This document shows positions 1 to 7,655 of a stretch of DNA of 26,648 nt, one piece after another (the first letter of the stretch is position 1; each line of letters starts with the position of its first letter). The DNA is from JAWLGJ01 sp041685145 (GTDB taxonomy: Bacteria > Pseudomonadota > Alphaproteobacteria > Rhodospirillales > Magnetospirillaceae). The notes beneath the pieces are model-generated. The model was given only the letters and a program-made list of their open reading frames with translations, did not search any database and had not been told where the DNA came from. The position numbers were made by a program, and so were the translations under genes. The DNA is taken from the NCBI GenBank assembly GCA_041685145.1, contig JAWLGJ010000040.1, positions 1-26,648 of the forward strand, given 5' to 3'.

Positions 1-2
1 GG

Positions 3-377
3 CGGCGCCTGTCGTCGCTGGCCTATGGCGAGGCGGCGGCGCTGTGGCGCGAGAGCGGTGCCGACGCCGACTCGCAGCAACTGGTGGAGGCGTGGCTGGA
101 CCGCGAACATCCCGACTGGCTGTCCCGCCTGCACGAAGGCGAGGAGGAACCCCACGCGGGCGGTGCCGGCGGCGGCGCCGGCACCCGCACCGCCGCCATG
201 AGCCGCGAAGAGGCCCTGGCGGTGCTGGGGCTGGCGGAAGGGGCGAGCCGCGACGACATCAAGGCCGCCTACCGGCGCCTGATGAGCCGCCTGCACCCCG
301 ACCACGGCGGTTCGGATTATCTCGCGGCGCGCCTTAACGAGGCAAAGGAGGTTCTTCTCGCCGGGCAGCGCCGCTGA
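3..377 (+). CDS. J-domain protein, C-terminal part (5' end outside window)
   Basis: The frame is open from the left edge to a TGA at 375-377, giving about 124 visible residues. The last 60 or so residues form a J-domain: a helix starting EEALAVLGL, helix II with IKAAYRRLMSRL, then the HPD tripeptide in LHPDHGG, which is the Hsp70-stimulating motif. The J-domain sits at the extreme C-terminus behind a Gly/Ala-rich linker, an arrangement known in alphaproteobacterial membrane-anchored Tim14/DjlA-like J-proteins; the expected N-terminal membrane segment would lie outside the window. The role inferred is co-chaperone to DnaK, client unknown. The next gene, galU, starts 151 nt downstream and need not be cotranscribed. 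Confidence 0.85.
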   Translation, partial: RRLSSLAYGEAAALWRESGADADSQQLVEAWLDREHPDWLSRLHEGEEEPHAGGAGGGAGTRTAAMSREEALAVLGLAEGASRDDIKAAYRRLMSRLHPDHGGSDYLAARLNEAKEVLLAGQRR

Positions 378-528
378 GGCGGCAACACCCCTGCATCCGC
401 ACTACATACTTACCGGCGGTTGCCACCGTCGGGGCCGCATGGCAGAAAATCGCCCGCGCGTTGCGGTGCAGCGCCGGGAAGTGGGTGGCGCCCGCGACCG
501 TGCCAAAAATGAATGGGGTATGGAGACG

Positions 529-1419
529 ATGGCAAAACGTGTTCGCAAGGCCGTCTTTCCCGTCGCGGGCCTGGGCACCCGCTTTCTTCCCGCCACCAAG
601 GCAATGCCCAAGGAGATGCTGACCGTCGTCGACAAGCCGCTGATCCAGTACGGGCTGGAGGAGGCGCGCGCGGCGGGGGTCGAACACTTCATCTTCGTCA
701 CCAGCCGCGGCAAGACCCTCATCGAGGACCATTTCGACGCCCAGCCCGACCTGGAAAACACCCTTGAGGCGCGCGGCAAGGCCCGCGAACTGGCGGCGGT
801 GCGCGACTGCAACTACACCTCCGGCACCATCTCGGTGGTGCGCCAGCACGAGGCCCTGGGCCTCGGCCACGCCGTGTGGTGCGCGCGGGAACTGGTCGGC
901 GACGAGCCTTTCGCCGTGCTGCTGCCCGACGACCTGATCCTCGCCGACACCCCCTGCCTGCAACAGATGATTGCGGTGCACGAGCAGGTGGGCGGCAATG
1001 TCGTGGCGGTGATGGACGTGCCGCGCCAGCACACCAGCCGCTACGGCATCCTCGACGTCGACGCCGACGACGGCCGCATTGCCCGCGCCAAGGGCCTGGT
1101 GGAGAAGCCGGCACCGGAGAAGGCGCCCTCTACCTTGTCGATCACCGGGCGCTATGTCCTTGACCCGGCGGTGTTCGAGCATCTGGACCGCCAGCAGCAC
1201 GGCGCCGGGGGCGAGATACAGCTCACCGATGCCATCGCGGCCACCATTCCCGACATTCCCTTCCACGGTTACCGCTTCGAGGGACGGCGCTTCGACTGCG
1301 GCGACAAGCAGGGTTTCCTGCAGGCCAACATCGCCTATGCCCTGCAGCGTGAAGCACTGCGCGACCCCCTGTTGAACTTCGTGCGCGAGGTCGCGCAGGG
1401 CCGCGGCGATGTGGTATAG
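529..1419 (+). CDS. galU: UTP--glucose-1-phosphate uridylyltransferase
   Basis: Makes UDP-glucose from UTP and glucose-1-phosphate in the cytoplasm. From ATG 529 the product is 296 residues, the usual GalU size. The N-terminal nucleotide-binding signature runs from GLGTRF through PATKAMPKEM (residues 14-30). LPDD lies at 132-135, RYG at 171-173, EKP at 192-194 and GEIQLTDAI at 228-236, all typical of bacterial GalU. An in-frame ATG at 439 would add 30 residues with no family match; ATG 520 is a second alternative. Start 529 is chosen because homology begins right after MAKR, with a GGAG at 522-525, although its 3-nt spacing is short. ugd follows after 40 nt and uses the UDP-glucose made here. 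Confidence 0.95.
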   Translation: MAKRVRKAVFPVAGLGTRFLPATKAMPKEMLTVVDKPLIQYGLEEARAAGVEHFIFVTSRGKTLIEDHFDAQPDLENTLEARGKARELAAVRDCNYTSGTISVVRQHEALGLGHAVWCARELVGDEPFAVLLPDDLILADTPCLQQMIAVHEQVGGNVVAVMDVPRQHTSRYGILDVDADDGRIARAKGLVEKPAPEKAPSTLSITGRYVLDPAVFEHLDRQQHGAGGEIQLTDAIAATIPDIPFHGYRFEGRRFDCGDKQGFLQANIAYALQREALRDPLLNFVREVAQGRGDVV

Positions 1420-1459
1420 GGGCGGCGGCGGCCGCGCCAACCGCATGTGGGGGCCCTAG

Positions 1460-2833
1460 ATGCGCATCGCGATGATCGGAACCGGCTATGTCGGCCTGGT
1501 GTCCGGCGCCTGTTTCTCGGAATTCGGCATCGACGTGACGTGCATCGACAAGGACGTGCGCAAGATCGAGCGCCTGCGGCGCGGCGAGATTCCGATCTAC
1601 GAACCCGGCCTCGACGAGCTGGTGGCCTCGAATGTCGAGGCGGGACGGCTGCGGTTCGGCACCGACCTCGCCGAGGCGGTGGGGCAGGCCGACGCCGTCT
1701 TCATCGCCGTCGGCACCCCGTCGCGCCGCGGCGACGGCCACGCTGATTTATCCTATGTGCACGCCGCCGCGCGCGAGATCGCGGCGGCGTTGCGCGGCTA
1801 TACGGTGGTGGTGACGAAATCGACGGTGCCGGTGGGCACCGGCGCCGAGGTCGAGCGCATCATCCGCGCCGAGCGCCCCGAGGCCGATGTCGATGTCGTC
1901 TCCAACCCCGAGTTCCTGCGCGAGGGCTCGGCGATCAACGACTTCATGCGCCCCGACCGGGTGGTCATCGGCACCGAGGCGGAGCGCGCCCGCAAGGTTA
2001 TGCGCCAGCTTTACCGTGTGCTCTACCTGATCGAGACGCCCATCGTCTTCACCAGCCGCGAGACTTCCGAGCTGATCAAATACGCCGCCAACACCTTCCT
2101 GGCGACCAAGATCACCTTCATCAACGAGATCGCCGACCTGTGCGAGCGGGTGGGCGCCGACGTGCACGACGTCGCCAGGGGCATCGGCCTCGACGGCCGC
2201 ATCGGGCGCAAGTTCCTGCACCCCGGCCCGGGCTATGGCGGCAGTTGTTTTCCGAAGGATACCCTGGCGCTGGTGCGCACGGCGCGCGATTGCGGCACGC
2301 CGCTGCGAATCGTCGAGACGGTGGTGGCCGTCAACGACGAGCGCAAGCACCGCATGGCCGACAAGATCGTCGCCGCCTGCGGCGGCCGCGCCGACGGCAA
2401 GACCGTCGCCGTGCTGGGCCTGACCTTCAAGCCCAACACCGACGACATGCGCGAGAGTCCGGCGCTGGCCATCGTGCCTGCGCTGCGGGCGGCGGGGGCG
2501 GCGGTGCGCGCCTACGACCCCGAGGGCATGGACGAGGCCCGCCGGCTGCTGGGCGACGGCATCACCTACTGCGACAGCGCCTACGAGGCGATGGCGGGCG
2601 CCGACGCGCTGGCCATCCTGACGGAATGGAACGAATTCCGCGCCCTGCAATTGGACCGCGTCAAGGCGGCGCTGCGCGCCCCGGTGATCGTCGATCTGCG
2701 CAACATCTACAATCCCGATGACATGATCGCGCAGGGCTTCCGCTATTATTGCGTCGGCCGCCCGGGAAGCGAGGCGCCGGCGGCGGGCGAGGCGGCGCCG
2801 ATCGACCGGCGGCCGGCAACCTCTGCCGGCTGA
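1460..2833 (+). CDS. ugd: UDP-glucose 6-dehydrogenase
   Basis: Oxidises UDP-glucose to UDP-glucuronate with two NAD+, feeding exopolysaccharide or LPS sugars. The protein has 457 residues. It opens with the Rossmann motif GTGYVG (residues 7-12). The catalytic region GPGYGGSCFPKD places the nucleophilic cysteine at Cys263. The conserved lysine segment SELIKYAANTFLATKI lies near 203-218, and the C-terminal UDP-binding domain starts with VAVLGLTFKPNTDDMRESP (317-334). The last 25 or so residues are an Ala/Pro-rich tail without conserved motifs. It lies 40 nt after galU, whose product is its substrate, and 48 nt before the phosphohexomutase gene, so an operon is likely. Close to the usual family length. 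Confidence 0.95.
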   Translation: MRIAMIGTGYVGLVSGACFSEFGIDVTCIDKDVRKIERLRRGEIPIYEPGLDELVASNVEAGRLRFGTDLAEAVGQADAVFIAVGTPSRRGDGHADLSYVHAAAREIAAALRGYTVVVTKSTVPVGTGAEVERIIRAERPEADVDVVSNPEFLREGSAINDFMRPDRVVIGTEAERARKVMRQLYRVLYLIETPIVFTSRETSELIKYAANTFLATKITFINEIADLCERVGADVHDVARGIGLDGRIGRKFLHPGPGYGGSCFPKDTLALVRTARDCGTPLRIVETVVAVNDERKHRMADKIVAACGGRADGKTVAVLGLTFKPNTDDMRESPALAIVPALRAAGAAVRAYDPEGMDEARRLLGDGITYCDSAYEAMAGADALAILTEWNEFRALQLDRVKAALRAPVIVDLRNIYNPDDMIAQGFRYYCVGRPGSEAPAAGEAAPIDRRPATSAG

Positions 2834-2881
2834 TCGGGTTCACAGCGGTTGCGGGCCCCGCGACCACCAGAGGAGACGAGC

Positions 2882-4261
2882 ATGAGCGGCCACGGCTTCC
2901 ATCCCAGCATCCTGCGTGAGTACGACATTCGCGGCATCGTCGGCGAGACCCTGGGCGTCGAGGACGCGCGCGCTTTGGGCCGTGCCTTCGGCAGCGAGGT
3001 GGTGCGCGGCGGCGGGCGGCTGGTGTGCGTCGGCTATGACGGCCGGCTGAGTTCGCCCGAACTGGAGGCGGCGCTGGTCGAGGGGCTGGCCGCCTGCGGC
3101 CTGGAGGTGCGGCGCGTGGGGCGGGGGCCGACGCCGATGCTCTACTACGCCACCAAGGTCATGGAGGCCGACGGCGGCGTGCAGGTGACGGGCTCGCACA
3201 ACCCGCCCAACCACAACGGCTTCAAGATGATGCTGGGCGGCCGTTCGTTCTTCGGCGAGGACATCAAGCGCCTGGGCGGCATCGCCGCCGCCGGCGACTT
3301 CGTCGAGGGCGAGGGGCGCGTGGCCGACGCGCCGGTCATCGACGAGTATGTCGAGCGCCTGGCACGCGACTATGACGGCGGCCGCGCCCTCACCGTGGTC
3401 TGGGACGCCGGCAACGGCGCCACAGGCGAGGCGCTGGTCAAGCTGGTCGGCAAGCTGCCGGGACGGCATGTGCTGCTCAACGAGGTCGTCGACGGCACCT
3501 TCCCGGCCCATCATCCCGATCCCACCGACCCCGAAAACCTCGAACAGTTGCAGGACACCGTGCTGGCCGAGCAGGCGCATATGGGCATCGCCTTCGACGG
3601 CGACGGCGACCGCATCGGCGTCGTTGACGGGCAGGGGCGCATCCTGTGGGGCGACCAGTTCATGGTCTTTCTGGCCGAGGACGTGCTGAAGGACCATCCC
3701 GGCGCCACCGTCATCGCCGACGTCAAGGCCAGCCAGACCCTGTTCGACGAAATCGCCCGCATGGGCGGCAAGCCGCTGATGTGGCGCACGGGGCATTCGC
3801 TGATCAAGAGCAAGATGGCCGAACTCGAAGCGCCCCTGGCCGGCGAGATGAGCGGCCACATCTTTTTCGCCGACCGCTATTACGGTTTCGACGACGCCCT
3901 CTATGCGGCGGTGCGGCTGATCTCTATCGTCTCGCGCTGGCGCGACGAATCGCTGGCCAGCCGCTACGATTCGCTCCCCCACATGGTCAACACGCCCGAA
4001 CTGCGCTTCCCCTGCGACGACGAGCGCAAGTTCGCCGTCGTCGAGGAGGTCAAGGAACGCCTGCGAACGGCCGGTGCGCAGGTGGCCGACATCGACGGCG
4101 TGCGGGTGCTGACCGATGACGGCTGGTGGCTGTTGCGTGCCTCCAACACCCAGGCGGTGCTGGTGGCACGCGCCGAAGCCAAGAGCGTCGAGGGCCTGAA
4201 GCGCCTCAAGGCGGCGCTGTCCGCGCAGCTTGAGCAAAGCGGCCTCAAGCTGCCGGGGTAG
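2882..4261 (+). CDS. phosphomannomutase/phosphoglucomutase
   Basis: An alpha-D-phosphohexomutase interconverting hexose 6- and 1-phosphates, probably with both mannose and glucose as in AlgC/ManB-type enzymes. It has 459 residues. The phosphoserine loop TGSHNPPNHNG puts the catalytic serine at Ser105. The metal site DGDGDR is at 239-244, the sugar-recognition loop GEMSGH at 321-326, and a C-terminal phosphate-binding RASNTQAVLVARAE is present. ATG 2882 is chosen because AGGAG at 2871-2875 sits 6 nt upstream; a TTG at 2849 would add 11 residues without homology. Following galU and ugd it would supply glucose-1-P or mannose-1-P for nucleotide sugars. Which sugar is preferred cannot be read from sequence alone, hence no symbol. 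Confidence 0.93.
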   Translation: MSGHGFHPSILREYDIRGIVGETLGVEDARALGRAFGSEVVRGGGRLVCVGYDGRLSSPELEAALVEGLAACGLEVRRVGRGPTPMLYYATKVMEADGGVQVTGSHNPPNHNGFKMMLGGRSFFGEDIKRLGGIAAAGDFVEGEGRVADAPVIDEYVERLARDYDGGRALTVVWDAGNGATGEALVKLVGKLPGRHVLLNEVVDGTFPAHHPDPTDPENLEQLQDTVLAEQAHMGIAFDGDGDRIGVVDGQGRILWGDQFMVFLAEDVLKDHPGATVIADVKASQTLFDEIARMGGKPLMWRTGHSLIKSKMAELEAPLAGEMSGHIFFADRYYGFDDALYAAVRLISIVSRWRDESLASRYDSLPHMVNTPELRFPCDDERKFAVVEEVKERLRTAGAQVADIDGVRVLTDDGWWLLRASNTQAVLVARAEAKSVEGLKRLKAALSAQLEQSGLKLPG

Positions 4262-4344
4262 ACGCCCGCGGCGCCTTGCCGTCAACCTTGCATATGGTTT
4301 AAGAAAGCGCCGAAAGGGGCGGTACGGCGGTTGGCGAGGGGGGC

Positions 4345-6153
4345 ATGCTGACGACGCGGACGAGATTAGGCCTGCTGGCGGTGCTGGGGACGCTGGCCGT
4401 CGCCGTGGCGGGCATTGCCTTCGAGTACACGGCGGCCTACCGCTTCCAGCGTGACCACGCCATGGCCATGCTCAAATCCTTTGCCCACCACGATATTCCG
4501 GCGATGTTGGAGCAGGCCGAGGACGTCTCGGCCGAGCGCCTGCTGCGCCATGCGGCCGAACATTTTGTTGCCGTGCCGGGCCTGTCGGTGGTGGCCGCCG
4601 TCCTTGATGACGAGGGCACGGTGCTGGCCTCCTCGGGCCTGTCCGGCGAGGCGGCAAGCGTGTTCCTGGAAGGCCAGGACACCCGCATCGGCGGGAGTGA
4701 CGTCGAGGTGGACGGCCTGATCCTGTTCCGGGGCTGGCAGGGCGAGGGCCTGCAGGTCGTGCTGGGGCTGAGCAAGGCCAGCGTCTGGAGCCCCCTCGGC
4801 CAGCGGCTGACCTACCTGGTCGCGGTCGTGGCCGGCGGCCTGGCGGTCTATTACGTTCTGCTGTTCTACTACTTCAGGGCGCAGGTGCAGGCGCCGCTGA
4901 CCCGGTTCCTGGAGGGACGGCTGAACGCGACGGTGCGCGGCCTGCTGACCGGCGCCAGCCCGCCGCCCGCGAACGCAGCCGAGGACGAACCGTTGAACCT
5001 GCTGCCGTCGGGGGTATCCGAGAACGTCCGGCGGCATCTGGCGCTGTTGCAGATCTCCGCCCAGCACAAGGCCAATCTCGACCGCTTCCTGACCGTCTCG
5101 ATCTCGGAGAGCGACAAGCGCCACCTCGCCGAGAACCTGTTCCGCATCCTGGGGCAGGAGTTGCCGCTGCGGGCGATGGCGGTGCTGGAGGTCAATCACA
5201 GCCTCAACCGTTTGGAGCCGATCTTCGATTCGGGCGGCGACGACTACCCCGACGATTTCCTGGCGGCGCCGGAGACCTGCTTCGTTTACCGATCGGGCAC
5301 GCCGCTTGTGCAGACAGCCACCGACCACCTGGCCTGCTGCAAATTGCCCGAAGGGGACGAAGCCTTCGTCTGCGTGCCGCTGGTCGCCGGCGGCACGGAG
5401 ATGGGCGTCTGCCGCCTGGTGGTCTCGCGGGCCGAGTTGGAGCGGTGGGCGCCGGGCGTGGAGACGCCGCAGGAGCGGCTGACCCTGGTGCGCTCGCTGC
5501 TCCGGCCTTATGTGAGCCTGGCGGCGCTCAGTCTCAGCAATCTTTCGCTGCTGGATTCCTATAAGAACCAGGCGGTCACCGACGCGCTGACCAAGCTCTA
5601 CAATCGCCGCTACATCATGGAATATCTGATGAACATCACCAACCTTGCCAAGCGCGGCAGCAAGGATCTGGCGGTGTTCGTCATCGATATCGACAACTTC
5701 AAGCGCCTCAATGACGAGTACGGGCACACCACCGGGGATCAGGTGCTGAAGGTCGTGGCGCGGGCCATGCGCGATGCCGTGCGCGACTCGGACATCGTCG
5801 CCCGTTATGGCGGCGAGGAGTTCGTCGTGGCTTTGCCCGACACCGACCTGGATACGGCCGTGGTGGTGGCGGAGCGTTTGCGAGAAGCCGTGGCCGGCGT
5901 GCAGTGGGACCAGGAGGGCCTTGACGGCATCCCCCGGGTGACGGTCAGCGTCGGCGTCGCCGCCTTCCCCATTCATGGCTACAGCCATTACCACCTTATC
6001 AACGCCGCCGACAAAGGCGTCTACGCCGCCAAGCGCCAGGGCAAGAACCGGGTGGTGATCCACCGCAGCCTGCCCGATGACGACGAAGGGGGCACGCCGG
6101 TCAGGGACGCGGGCGGCGACGAGCGCCGGCACCAGCCGGCACCCAGCCGGTAG
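4345..6153 (+). CDS. membrane-bound GAF-GGDEF diguanylate cyclase
   Basis: Synthesises c-di-GMP from two GTP. The 602 residues comprise a membrane segment near 8-26, a periplasmic sensor portion of roughly 120 residues, a second membrane segment near 153-176, a cytoplasmic linker, a GAF-like domain near 250-400 and a C-terminal GGDEF domain near 410-572. The active-site motif is intact as GGEEF (489-493). An RDSD at 480-483 lies five residues before it, which is the RxxD inhibitory site for product feedback. No EAL or HD-GYP domain follows. The GAF-like part has several cysteines (Cys312, Cys331, Cys332, Cys343, Cys356) in the pattern of GAF domains found in other cyclases. It starts 83 nt after the sugar-nucleotide genes, suggesting control of polysaccharide output, which is inference. 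Confidence 0.92.
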   Translation: MLTTRTRLGLLAVLGTLAVAVAGIAFEYTAAYRFQRDHAMAMLKSFAHHDIPAMLEQAEDVSAERLLRHAAEHFVAVPGLSVVAAVLDDEGTVLASSGLSGEAASVFLEGQDTRIGGSDVEVDGLILFRGWQGEGLQVVLGLSKASVWSPLGQRLTYLVAVVAGGLAVYYVLLFYYFRAQVQAPLTRFLEGRLNATVRGLLTGASPPPANAAEDEPLNLLPSGVSENVRRHLALLQISAQHKANLDRFLTVSISESDKRHLAENLFRILGQELPLRAMAVLEVNHSLNRLEPIFDSGGDDYPDDFLAAPETCFVYRSGTPLVQTATDHLACCKLPEGDEAFVCVPLVAGGTEMGVCRLVVSRAELERWAPGVETPQERLTLVRSLLRPYVSLAALSLSNLSLLDSYKNQAVTDALTKLYNRRYIMEYLMNITNLAKRGSKDLAVFVIDIDNFKRLNDEYGHTTGDQVLKVVARAMRDAVRDSDIVARYGGEEFVVALPDTDLDTAVVVAERLREAVAGVQWDQEGLDGIPRVTVSVGVAAFPIHGYSHYHLINAADKGVYAAKRQGKNRVVIHRSLPDDDEGGTPVRDAGGDERRHQPAPSR

Positions 6154-6231
6154 ACCGCGCCCGCGGCGCACTTCCGTTGCGGGCCCGGCGTGCCCACCTC
6201 TTTGCGCGTGGGGCTATGCGCGGAGGCGGCC

Positions 6232-6495
6232 ATGAAGGTGTCGGTGTCGATTCTGGCCGATGACGGCCAGTACCGTCTGGTGGCGGACGGGCGGGGCGGT
6301 TATGCGGTGCTGGAGGCGCGGGCGGGCCGGGTCTATGCCCTGGAGCCCCACCACCGGCATTCGGCCGCCGACGACCCCGACGGGATGCGCGAGGTGGTGG
6401 AGGCCGGCCCGGGCTGGACAAGCAAGGAGGCGGCCTGGGCGGAGTTCGTCGAAATGGTCGAGGACGAGGAACTCTACGCGCGCATCATCTGGTAG
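6232..6495 (+). CDS. small acidic protein of unknown function
   Basis: An 87-residue cytoplasmic protein with no membrane segment or signal peptide. ATG 6232 is preceded by GGAGG at 6222-6226 with 5-nt spacing; a GTG at 6190 in frame is less likely. The N-terminal half reads as beta strands (MKVSVSIL, YRLVADG, YAVLEA), and the C-terminal half is acidic and helical (AWAEFVEMVEDEELYARIIW). I do not recognise a family. The gene lies 78 nt after the diguanylate cyclase and converges on the rubrerythrin-like gene, with a hairpin between them. Codon use matches its neighbours and the ribosome site is good, so it is probably real. Confidence 0.65.
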   Translation: MKVSVSILADDGQYRLVADGRGGYAVLEARAGRVYALEPHHRHSAADDPDGMREVVEAGPGWTSKEAAWAEFVEMVEDEELYARIIW

Positions 6496-6504
6496 GGCGG
6501 GCGA

Positions 6505-6555
6505 GCGCCACCAAGGCATCGAAGCTTCCTCCGATGCCTTGGCGGCCGGTGGCGC
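6505..6555. terminator. long hairpin between convergent genes
   Basis: An 11-bp perfect inverted repeat (6511-6521 with 6532-6542, arms CCAAGGCATCG/CGATGCCTTGG) encloses a 10-nt loop. An outer pair GCGCCACC/GGTGGCGC (6505-6512 with 6548-6555) extends it as an imperfect longer stem. It fills the 62-nt gap between the ends of the 87-residue gene (+) and the rubrerythrin-like gene (-). No T-run follows on either strand, so it may block read-through or protect 3' ends rather than be a classical intrinsic terminator. Confidence 0.5.
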
Positions 6556-6557
6556 CG

Positions 6558-7046
6558 TTACTCCATGTCGAAGCGCGGCGGGTCGAGGTCGTCGTCCCAG
6601 CCCTCCTCGGGGGCGGGCAGGCGGTCGCGCCACGCCCGCAACTGGTCGAGGTGGTCTTGCTCGCGGGCGGCCAGGTCACGCGCCAGTGCCTGCACGTCCG
6701 CGCCGGCGTCGCCGGCGGCGATGCCCTCGAAGAACGCCTTGGCGCGGCGTTCGTTCGCCATCGCCAGTTTCAGCGCGTGATAGGGGCGCATGAGGTAGTG
6801 CAGGGCGTCGGGGTCGCCGGGGTCGATGGCGTACCAGTTGAAGCCCGCGAGGACCGGCCCGTCGGGCGCCGTGCCGCGATTGCCCCGCTCCCACTCCGCC
6901 AGGTCGCGGAATATGGCCGCCGTCTCCTCGTTGTTCGCCGCGGCGAAGGATTCGGCGATGTCGTCGTACTGCTCGGCCGCGCCTTCTTCCATCGTGCGGC
7001 GGGCGGCGTGCAGGGCGTCGGTGGTGGTGATGGTTGCGTGGTTCAT
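6558..7046 (-). CDS. rubrerythrin-like / ferritin-like diiron protein
   Basis: A 162-residue soluble helical protein, probably a four-helix-bundle di-iron protein of the rubrerythrin/ferritin-like superfamily. Candidate metal ligands are Glu20/Glu21 in TMEEGAAEQY, Glu51/Glu53 in LAEWERG, Glu99 in MANERRAKAFFEGIA, and E129-x-x-H132 in AAREQDHL. The second helix lacks the expected ExxH histidine (it reads EWERG), which is unusual. No rubredoxin-like Cys4 domain is present. The start at 7046 has GGGAG just upstream (7051-7055); the reading frame stays open further upstream but that part has no matching homology. It diverges from the ferredoxin gene. A peroxide- or oxygen-protection role is plausible but inferred. 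Confidence 0.7.
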   Translation of the reverse strand: MNHATITTTDALHAARRTMEEGAAEQYDDIAESFAAANNEETAAIFRDLAEWERGNRGTAPDGPVLAGFNWYAIDPGDPDALHYLMRPYHALKLAMANERRAKAFFEGIAAGDAGADVQALARDLAAREQDHLDQLRAWRDRLPAPEEGWDDDLDPPRFDME

Positions 7047-7271
7047 CGGCTCCCTCTCGCTCGTCGCTTTTGCGAACCAGCATAGCGGCAATGGCGGCGC
7101 GATGCTTCCCCAATCGTGGCCCGGCGGGCGCGCCTCGACCTTGGATAAGATTCTTCTCAAGCCGATTGGCGTGGCCGATGGGGTTATGCTAATGACGGCG
7201 TGCCCGGCACATGCCCGGTCGCGGGCGCGCCGTTTGGTGCATGGACTTAGGACGAAGAAGGGTAAAGTGCG

Positions 7272-7517
7272 ATGGCTTTGACGATCACCGAGGACTGCAC
7301 GGCCTGCGACGCCTGCGTTCCCGTCTGCCCCAACGAGGCGATCACCGAGGGTGACATCATCTATGTGATCGACCCGGACAAGTGCACCGAATGCGTCGGC
7401 GCCGAGGACGAGCCGCAATGCGTGCTGGTCTGCCCCGCCGACTGCATCATTCCGGACCCCGATCACCAGGAATCGCAGGACGAGCTCAAGGCCAAGTACG
7501 AGCGCCTGCACGCCTGA
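7272..7517 (+). CDS. 2[4Fe-4S] ferredoxin, Alvin (YfhL-like) type
   Basis: An 81-residue low-potential electron carrier. The first cluster motif is C9-x2-C12-x2-C15-x3-C19-P. The second is C38-x2-C41-x8-C50-x3-C54-P, with the enlarged eight-residue gap that defines the Allochromatium vinosum (Alvin) class. An extra Cys58 and a helical C-terminal extension (DELKAKYERL) are also typical of that class. It is monocistronic, since a strong terminator follows 21 nt after the stop and the upstream neighbour diverges. Its partner enzyme is not evident from the window. Confidence 0.93.
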   Translation: MALTITEDCTACDACVPVCPNEAITEGDIIYVIDPDKCTECVGAEDEPQCVLVCPADCIIPDPDHQESQDELKAKYERLHA

Positions 7518-7538
7518 GACGGTCTGCGGTGGTTGTTG

Positions 7539-7570
7539 AAACGGCGCCCCCAGCGGGCGCCGTTTTCGTT
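7539..7570 (+). terminator. intrinsic terminator after ferredoxin gene
   Basis: An 11-bp perfect stem (7539-7549 with 7555-7565, arms AAACGGCGCCC/GGGCGCCGTTT) with loop CCAGC is followed by a T-rich tract (TTTTCGTTT overlapping the arm end). It starts 21 nt after the ferredoxin stop and isolates it from the ATP-grasp gene. Confidence 0.85.
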
Positions 7571-7655
7571 TGCGCGCCGGCGGCCGGGTTGTGGGCCGGC
7601 GGACCGCCCCCCATCCTGTTGGGATACGATCCCCGCGGCGGCCAGGACAGGTGGC

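Noticed and set aside
7140..7161. Imperfect dyad CTTG-N14-CAAG upstream of the ferredoxin gene as an operator
   Set aside because: Only the four-base ends and a few inner positions match; too weak in a 225-nt region to call. No clear promoter was found there either.
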